This document shows, in pieces, positions 59,731 to 64,000 of a stretch of DNA of 64,000 nt. The notes under the pieces were generated by a model. That model was given only the letters and a program-made list of their open reading frames with translations, did no database searches and was not told the DNA's origin. A program made the translations under genes and the position numbers. The stretch comes from an uncultured Prevotellaceae bacterium (GTDB lineage Bacteria; Bacteroidota; Bacteroidia; Bacteroidales; Bacteroidaceae), in assembly GCA_902778255.1 (NCBI GenBank), contig CACYXD010000003.1, positions 62,001-126,000 of the forward strand, given 5' to 3'. The first letter of the stretch is position 1; every line of letters starts with the position of its first letter.

Positions 59731-61806
59731 ATGAAGAAACAAAACAAATTGATGTTGGTAAAGAAGGCGGTAATGGGATTTTTACCTTTTTACCTTTTTA
59801 CCCTTTTACCGTTAACTGCTTCGGCTCGTGAGGATGCCATCTCCTCGCCCGACGGGAAACTGGTGGTGACTGTCAGTGACGACGGCCCCTGTGCCACCTA
59901 TACCGTCAAGTATGACGGACAACAGATGTTGCTGCCATCGCCATTGGGATTCAAGGCCGATTTTGGCGATTTCACCAACTCGCTGAAAATCAAGAACACC
60001 AAGACTTCCCATGTTGACCGCACCTACGAGATGCGCCAGGTGAAGCAGTCGAAGATGCATTATGTGGCTGAGCTGCTCACTGTTGACTTTGAGAATGCTA
60101 AAGGACAGCAGATGTCGGTGGAGTTCTCGGTGAGCAACAACGACGTGGCCTTCCGTTATCATATTCCCCGTCAGAAGAATGATAACCCCAAGAGTGCTGT
60201 CATCCTCAATGAGACCACTGCTTTCTCTCTGCCTGATGGCACCACCACCTTCCTCACGCCCCAAAGCAAGGCGATGGTAGGGTGGGAGCGTACCAAGCCC
60301 AGCTATGAGGAAGTCTATACAGCCGACGCGCCTATGACTGCCCGTTCGCAGTACGGCGAGGGCTATACCTTCCCTTGCCTGTTTAGACTCACCCCCAGCC
60401 CCTCTCTGAGCAGAGAGGGGAGTGGGCAGACTCAAGGACAGAAACTATCTACTCCCCTCCCTCATAGGGAGGGGCTGGGGGAGAGTCTCTGGCTGCTCAT
60501 CTCTGAAACGGGTGTCGATAGCCACTACTGCGGCTCGCACCTCAGTGATTATCCCTATACCATCGCCTTCCCCATGGCGGGCGAAAACAACGGCTTCGGC
60601 AGCACTACCGCTGCTATTGCTTTGCCTGCCAAGACGCCTTGGCGCACCATCACCGTAGGCACCTCGCTGGCACCCATCGTTGAGACCACCATTGCCTATG
60701 ATGTGGTAGAGCCCCGTTACTCTGTCGCTCAAACCTCAGCCCTCAAGCCCTCATACGGTCGCTACACCTGGTCATGGCTGATCTGGCAGGACAACTCCAT
60801 CAACTACGACGATCAGGTGAAATTCATCGACCTGGCTTCGGAGATGGGGTATGAATTCTGTCTGGTGGACAACTGGTGGGATCAGAATATCGGGCGTGAG
60901 CGTATGGCAGAACTGTCGAAGTATGCGCAGTCGAAGGGCGTGTCGCTGATGCTCTGGTACAACTCCAATGGTGCAGAGAACGATGCTCCCCAGACACCAC
61001 GTGACTGTCTGAACACGAGTATCGCACGTGAACGTGAGATGGCCTGGCTCCAGAGTATTGGCGTGAAGGGTATCAAGGTGGATTTCTTCGGTGGCGACAA
61101 GCAGGAGACGATGAAACTTTATGAGGATATCCTCTTCGATGCCAATCGCTACGGCATCCAGTGCATCTTCCACGGCTGCACTCTGCCTCGTGGCTGGGAG
61201 CGCATGTATCCCAACTTTATTGCCTCTGAGGCTGTGCTAGCTAGCGAAAACGTGTATTTCGACGAGGGCGCTGCCCGTCGTCAGGCCTTCGACCTCACCA
61301 TGCATCCCTTCTGCCGCAATGCGGTGGCCACAATGGACTGGGGCGGTGTGATCATGAACAAGTACATGTCGAAGGATAACAAGAGCCGTCACACCCGCAA
61401 GACCACCGATGCCTTCGAGATAGCGTCGGCCTTTACCAACCAGACGGCCATCCAGTGCATCGCCATGCAGCCCAACAACTTGCAGGAGTTGCCCCAGGCA
61501 GAACTTGACTTCCTCAAGACCATCCCCACCACTTGGGATGAGACCCGCTTTATCGATGGCTATCCAGGCAAATACGTCGTGCTGGCCCGTCGTCATGAGG
61601 ACCAGTGGTATGTGGCAGGCCTGAATGCTTTGAAGGAACCGCTGACACTGACCCTCGACCTTGATGATTTCGATGTCACCAAGCAGTTCAACGACAAGAC
61701 CGACAAAAAAGGCATAGTCACTGGCATCGCCATCAGCGATTTGAAACTGAAGAAAGGTAAAGCGAAAATCACCATGCAGCCCAATGGGGGCTTCGTGGCT
61801 TTTTGA
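59731..61806 (+). CDS. GH97 glycoside hydrolase, retaining alpha-galactosidase-like type
   Basis: The 691-residue exported enzyme belongs to GH97. The N-terminal beta-sandwich (~33-300) is followed by a TIM barrel (~330-590) with 'YTWSWLIWQDNSINYDDQVKFIDLASEMGYEFCLVDNWWD', 'GIKVDFFGGDKQETMKLYEDI' and 'PNFIASEAVLASENVYF', then a C-terminal sandwich. The Asp in VDFF (~450) is where retaining GH97 members carry the nucleophile, and Glu ~500 (ASEAV) is a candidate acid/base. This points to alpha-galactosidase or beta-L-arabinopyranosidase rather than SusB-like inverting activity. Two oddities are visible. The signal-peptide core FLPFYLFTLLP is encoded by 8-bp tandem repeats, and residues ~219-252 are encoded by a pair of REP-like palindromes. 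Despite this the frame is intact. Confidence 0.9.
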   Translation: MKKQNKLMLVKKAVMGFLPFYLFTLLPLTASAREDAISSPDGKLVVTVSDDGPCATYTVKYDGQQMLLPSPLGFKADFGDFTNSLKIKNTKTSHVDRTYEMRQVKQSKMHYVAELLTVDFENAKGQQMSVEFSVSNNDVAFRYHIPRQKNDNPKSAVILNETTAFSLPDGTTTFLTPQSKAMVGWERTKPSYEEVYTADAPMTARSQYGEGYTFPCLFRLTPSPSLSREGSGQTQGQKLSTPLPHREGLGESLWLLISETGVDSHYCGSHLSDYPYTIAFPMAGENNGFGSTTAAIALPAKTPWRTITVGTSLAPIVETTIAYDVVEPRYSVAQTSALKPSYGRYTWSWLIWQDNSINYDDQVKFIDLASEMGYEFCLVDNWWDQNIGRERMAELSKYAQSKGVSLMLWYNSNGAENDAPQTPRDCLNTSIAREREMAWLQSIGVKGIKVDFFGGDKQETMKLYEDILFDANRYGIQCIFHGCTLPRGWERMYPNFIASEAVLASENVYFDEGAARRQAFDLTMHPFCRNAVATMDWGGVIMNKYMSKDNKSRHTRKTTDAFEIASAFTNQTAIQCIAMQPNNLQELPQAELDFLKTIPTTWDETRFIDGYPGKYVVLARRHEDQWYVAGLNALKEPLTLTLDLDDFDVTKQFNDKTDKKGIVTGIAISDLKLKKGKAKITMQPNGGFVAF
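59779..59810 (+). repeat. Octamer tandem repeat encoding the GH97 signal-peptide core
   Basis: TTTTTACC occurs at 59779-59786, 59787-59794 and 59795-59802, and CTTTTACC at 59803-59810. Because eight is not a multiple of three, the units are read in all three frames as F-L-P / F-Y-L / F-T-L / L-P. Gain or loss of one unit would shift the frame. Confidence 0.9.
60388..60485. repeat. Pair of inverted REP-like palindromes inside GH97
   Basis: The left hairpin has CCCCTCTCTG (60399-60408) with CAGAGAGGGG (60411-60420). The right hairpin has CCCCTCCCT (60454-60462) with AGGGAGGGG (60466-60474). The outer ends CTCACCCCCAG (60388-60398) and CTGGGGGAGAG (60475-60485) are also complementary with one mismatch, so the two units form one large inverted repeat. 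The element is translated. Confidence 0.88.
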
Positions 61807-61817
61807 TATAATAACTA

Positions 61818-62939
61818 TTAGGTGGGATTGTGGGTGACTTTCATCCGCTCTCTCACCTTATAGTAGGACTGATAGCTGGTGAAGCCTGAAGCCTGGGCGG
61901 TTGCCTCTTTCGTGATGGCTGGGTGCTCGGCAGCATACCTGTCATAATGAGCCAGGCGCAAGCTGTTCACGTAGTTGAAGAAACCACCAAAACGCTCTTG
62001 GAAGGTCTTTGACACGTAGGTACGGCTGTAACCACAGCCATTGACCACGTTCTCAATCTTCAGGTGCGGGTTCAGGTATGCCTGCTGTTGGTTCACATAT
62101 TCATCAATGAACTTGGCAATCTTGTTCATGCGATCCTCCATGATGCTCTTGCTTTCAAAGGAGTCTTCGTAGGTTGCTGTGCTCTCTTCTTCTCTTCCTG
62201 GTAAGATGGCCGCTCTGCGCCATGCGGGCATCACGGTGATGAGCAGTATGATGTTCATGACCGACAGCACCAGGTTCATCCAGAACATCACATTGCGGCC
62301 ATCGGTGAAAAAGTCGGAGATGAATCCTGCCCAAAGGAATGGGGTGAAGAATACAGGAGCCAGCCAAACGCGATGGGCATAGCTGCTGGGAAAGTCTTCT
62401 GGGTTGGAGTAGGTCTCGTCGCTGGCCTGATGCATCCATTTCCATACCTGCCACATGGCAACGGCGCAATAGCACATCATCAGTATGCTGATGGCCGCTG
62501 CAATCCACAGATAGAACTGCCCGCCCCATTTGTCGGGCTGCAGGATAGAGCCAGGTATCCATGCATTGATGATGAGTGGTGTCATGGTTAAAGCTACTAT
62601 AGCACCAGCCAACCAAGTGACGCCTTTCCATTGGTTCCACTGCTTCACACTTCCAAAAAAACAAAACAGCAACATACCGCAATAGAAATAATAGGTGACG
62701 GGGAAATAGCATTTCCACAGTAGCCATGCATTTTCGTCCTTAGGGTTGAATATATAGGGTATGAGAATGGATGACAACAAGTAAACGATGGCTTGAGCTT
62801 TCCTATCAGGCCATATATATTCGTGTGACTCCTTGGGCTTATCGCACGTATGGAACCACCTCACGGCAGAAAAGATGTAACATGTCGCAATATATACTAT
62901 GGCTGATAGCCCCCAATAGTAATATGCTTCTTGAATCAT
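61818..62939 (-). CDS. Membrane-anchored AraC-family regulator next to GH97
   Basis: The 373-residue protein has about six to seven membrane segments (residues ~8-245) and a C-terminal AraC-type DNA-binding domain (~270-370). The latter shows 'HLKIENVVNGCGYSRTYVSKTFQERFGGFFNYVNSLRLAHYD' and 'ITKEATAQASGFTSYQSYYKVRERM'. The architecture matches the regulator at 3400-4581, although the membrane part has diverged. It converges on GH97 with an 11-bp gap and has a -7 box TAATTTTG at 62972-62979. By position it is the best candidate regulator of the polysaccharide operons; that is inference. Binding DNA while fixed in the inner membrane would be unusual for AraC proteins but is known for CadC/ToxR-type regulators. 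Confidence 0.85.
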   Translation of the reverse strand: MIQEAYYYWGLSAIVYIATCYIFSAVRWFHTCDKPKESHEYIWPDRKAQAIVYLLSSILIPYIFNPKDENAWLLWKCYFPVTYYFYCGMLLFCFFGSVKQWNQWKGVTWLAGAIVALTMTPLIINAWIPGSILQPDKWGGQFYLWIAAAISILMMCYCAVAMWQVWKWMHQASDETYSNPEDFPSSYAHRVWLAPVFFTPFLWAGFISDFFTDGRNVMFWMNLVLSVMNIILLITVMPAWRRAAILPGREEESTATYEDSFESKSIMEDRMNKIAKFIDEYVNQQQAYLNPHLKIENVVNGCGYSRTYVSKTFQERFGGFFNYVNSLRLAHYDRYAAEHPAITKEATAQASGFTSYQSYYKVRERMKVTHNPT

Positions 62940-62971
62940 GGTTTTGGCTACTAATTATTCTAAATCCGCTG

Positions 62972-62979
62972 CAAAATTA
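62972..62979 (-). promoter_or_regulatory. -7 box of the 61818-62939 regulator
   Basis: TAATTTTG on the minus strand lies 32 bp upstream of the ATG at 62939. Confidence 0.55.
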
Positions 62980-63098
62980 GGAAAAAGATTGCAATAATTG
63001 TACTTTTTTACATGTTTTTTTGTGTTATTTCAATATTTCTCTTGCACCAAGGCTATCAATGTTGTGTTATTGAAACACTATAGAAGTGAAATAATCAC

Positions 63099-63253
63099 TA
63101 CTTTTGCAATCGAAAAAAGACGAATAATGATTAATCAATCAAAACCAACAGAACGATATTAATCAACCAGGAACCTGAATAGCTTTATTAATTGAATCGT
63201 AAACTTAACCATTAGTTTACTGAAGGCCGGTCACTTACTGATGACCGGCTTTT
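63099..63253 (+). ncRNA. Candidate small RNA: orphan promoter-terminator unit
   Basis: TACTTTTG (63099-63106) is a perfect -7 box with TTG 26 bp upstream (63070-63072). About 140 bp later a strong rho-independent terminator ends at 63253. Between them are a second hairpin (GTAAACT 63199-63205 with AGTTTAC 63214-63220), the direct repeat ATTAATCAA (near 63130 and 63169), and only an 11-codon frame (ATG at 63127, MINQSKPTERY). The neighbouring genes are both on the minus strand, so this transcript belongs to neither. The expected RNA is roughly 63112-63253. Confidence 0.55.
63226..63253 (+). terminator. Terminator of the candidate small RNA
   Basis: GCCGGTCA (63226-63233) pairs perfectly with TGACCGGC (63242-63249), with an 8-nt loop, followed by TTTTGTTGTT. 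A T-tract exists only on the plus-strand side, so it does not serve the minus-strand HU gene at 63272. Confidence 0.85.
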
Positions 63254-63271
63254 GTTGTTCTCTGTGATCCT

Positions 63272-63658
63272 CTATTCCTCTTTTCTCTTGAATGATATGC
63301 CTTCATAGAGGGGTTGCCGGCCGTTGCGACTCTCGGGGATGAAATGCAGCCGGACAGCGCGGATATGCTTCTGAGGATCGAATTCTTCAGGACTACTCAC
63401 GGGCTTTCCCTCTATCTCGAGTTTCAAGCGGCCCAAGTGGTTCAGACGCACAATTCTTCCGTCTTTCAGATAGTTGCAGAGCACATCCTCCAGCTCGCTC
63501 AATACGGCCAGTACGTCAGAGCGTTTCAGCGTGCAGTTCTCCTGAATCTTAGACGCAATTTCTTCAGTGTCCACCACGTCGGAGTGGCAAACACGGGCTA
63601 CATACATACCCGCTGAGGGCAGAATAGGACTCTTTTGCTTCTTCAAAGTATAAATCAT
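63272..63658 (-). CDS. HU-like DNA-binding protein
   Basis: The 128-residue protein has the N-terminal part of the Bacteroidetes HU-HIG type: 'VDTEEIASKIQENCTLKRSDVLAVLSELEDVLCNYLKDGRIVRLNHLGRLKLEIEG' corresponds to the two-helix dimer unit and first beta-strands of HU. The C-terminal 'HIRAVRLHFIPESRNG' corresponds to the arm and strand. A 20-residue N-terminal extension (MIYTLKKQKSPILPSAGMYV) precedes it. It should bind DNA as a dimer, as a nucleoid-type or local architectural protein. Its leader contains a three-copy 21-bp repeat with TTTTGGCCAAAA palindromes, which could be its own binding site. Confidence 0.85.
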   Translation of the reverse strand: MIYTLKKQKSPILPSAGMYVARVCHSDVVDTEEIASKIQENCTLKRSDVLAVLSELEDVLCNYLKDGRIVRLNHLGRLKLEIEGKPVSSPEEFDPQKHIRAVRLHFIPESRNGRQPLYEGISFKRKEE

Positions 63659-63686
63659 GAGTTCAATGGTATAATGTTTGAAATTA

Positions 63687-63747
63687 AATTTTGGCCATTA
63701 TTTTTTGAATTTTGGCCAAAATTTATAGAATTCTGGCCAAAATTTAT
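63687..63747. repeat. Three-copy 21-bp phased palindromic repeat
   Basis: AATTTTGGCCATTATTTTTT starts at 63687, AATTTTGGCCAAAATTTATA at 63708 and AATTCTGGCCAAAATTTATT at 63729; the period is exactly 21 bp twice. The core TTTTGGCCAAAA is a perfect palindrome. The array lies between the HU start codon (63658) and its promoter (63773-63780). Confidence 0.88.
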
Positions 63748-63772
63748 TTTTAAGGCTTTTGCTTATCAACTG

Positions 63773-63780
63773 CAAAGATA
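63773..63780 (-). promoter_or_regulatory. -7 box of the HU-like gene
   Basis: TATCTTTG on the minus strand matches TAnnTTTG. The leader would be about 105 nt and would carry the 21-bp repeats. Confidence 0.5.
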
Positions 63781-63844
63781 CAAAAAGTTGAAGGCAAATG
63801 CAAGTGTTTTGAATGAAAAAAGGGCGAGATTTTTTTTGTATCGC

Positions 63845-63875
63845 TTGGTGGTTCGGATTTTTTGTCGTATCTTTG
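63845..63875 (+). promoter_or_regulatory. Promoter of the cut-off gene at the right edge
   Basis: TTGG (63845-63848) and TATCTTTG (63868-63875) are spaced by 19 bp. The transcript begins near a small hairpin (TGTGCA...TGCACA, about 63880-63898). Confidence 0.75.
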
Positions 63876-63935
63876 CCCCTGTGCATTTCGGTGCACACAA
63901 AAGCAAGAATACTAACCAATACAACTATAAAGCTA

Positions 63936-64000
63936 ATGAAAAAGATGAAATTACTATTGCTTTGCCTCATGGCAGGTGTCATGGGCGCCAAGGCGCAAAT
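63936..64000 (+). CDS. Secreted protein, only the signal peptide is in the window
   Basis: The ATG at 63936 opens a frame encoding MKKMKLLLLCLMAGVMGAKA followed by Q, a typical Bacteroidetes signal peptide cut before Gln. The frame is still open at the window edge. It is preceded by a good promoter. The product cannot be identified from 21 residues; a SusC-like or other exported protein is possible. Confidence 0.75.
   Translation, partial: MKKMKLLLLCLMAGVMGAKAQ

Overview
The window looks like a chromosomal segment of a Prevotella-type Bacteroidota. The evidence is the promoter style (TTTG-N~19-TAnnTTTG, the Bacteroidetes -33/-7 pattern, ahead of many genes), the near absence of Shine-Dalgarno sequences, SusC/SusD pairs, lipoproteins with fasciclin-like domains, and secreted proteins ending in the short tail 'VYNLNGQR...GLYI..GKK.VIK'. 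I cannot assign a species. No tRNA, rRNA, CRISPR array or transposase was recognised.

Layout. (1) 1-4620, mostly minus strand: a cut-off secreted protein, a membrane protein that resembles the sensor half of a neighbouring AraC-type regulator but lacks its DNA-binding half, a GNAT-toxin/short-antitoxin pair, and a complete membrane-anchored AraC regulator. The two membrane genes look richer in G+C than the rest. (2) 4842-8370: a large secreted multidomain protein and a 56-residue peptide gene closed by a strong terminator. (3) 8371-8980: a 600-bp gene-free zone packed with 11/22-bp phased repeats, interlocked inverted repeats and three tandem promoter modules. (4) 8983-16947: housekeeping genes, namely a freestanding C-terminal piece of a B12-dependent ribonucleotide reductase, folB, a cell-wall amidase, an MCE/MlaD-type lipid-transport protein, dnaA, and a large MG2-like surface protein. 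(5) 16964-61806: a 45-kb polysaccharide-utilisation region. (6) 61818-64000: a second complete membrane-anchored AraC regulator, a candidate small RNA, an HU-like DNA-binding protein with a 21-bp operator-like array, and the signal peptide of a cut-off gene.

The polysaccharide region appears aimed at a rhamnogalacturonan-I-like pectin carrying acetyl and uronic-acid decorations. It holds four PL11-type rhamnogalacturonan lyases (one on the minus strand and three on the plus strand), two of them fused to ~800-residue passenger-like repeat regions. A seven-gene transport operon (27682-45120) carries two SusC/SusD pairs and three fasciclin-like lipoproteins. A second operon encodes a GH115 alpha-glucuronidase, a protein with three esterase-like domains (SGNH-CE7-SGNH) and a SASA/CE6-type acetylesterase. 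After a singly transcribed PL11, a third operon encodes a two-domain esterase, a PL11-repeat fusion and a GH97 glycosidase. The likely flow is that secreted lyases and esterases cut and deacetylate the polymer, SusCD import fragments, and GH115/GH97 finish the side chains. The membrane AraC protein next to GH97 is the obvious local regulator candidate, since no hybrid two-component sensor or ECF sigma/anti-sigma pair is present.

The most unusual signals are REP-like palindromes that appear to be read through in frame inside GH115 and GH97, short tandem repeats at many operon junctions and even inside the GH97 signal peptide, two helically phased repeat arrays between promoter and start codon, the HTH-less AraC paralogue, the triplicated promoter, and an orphan promoter-terminator unit near 63.1-63.25 kb. 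All family names come from reading motifs by eye; no database search was run.
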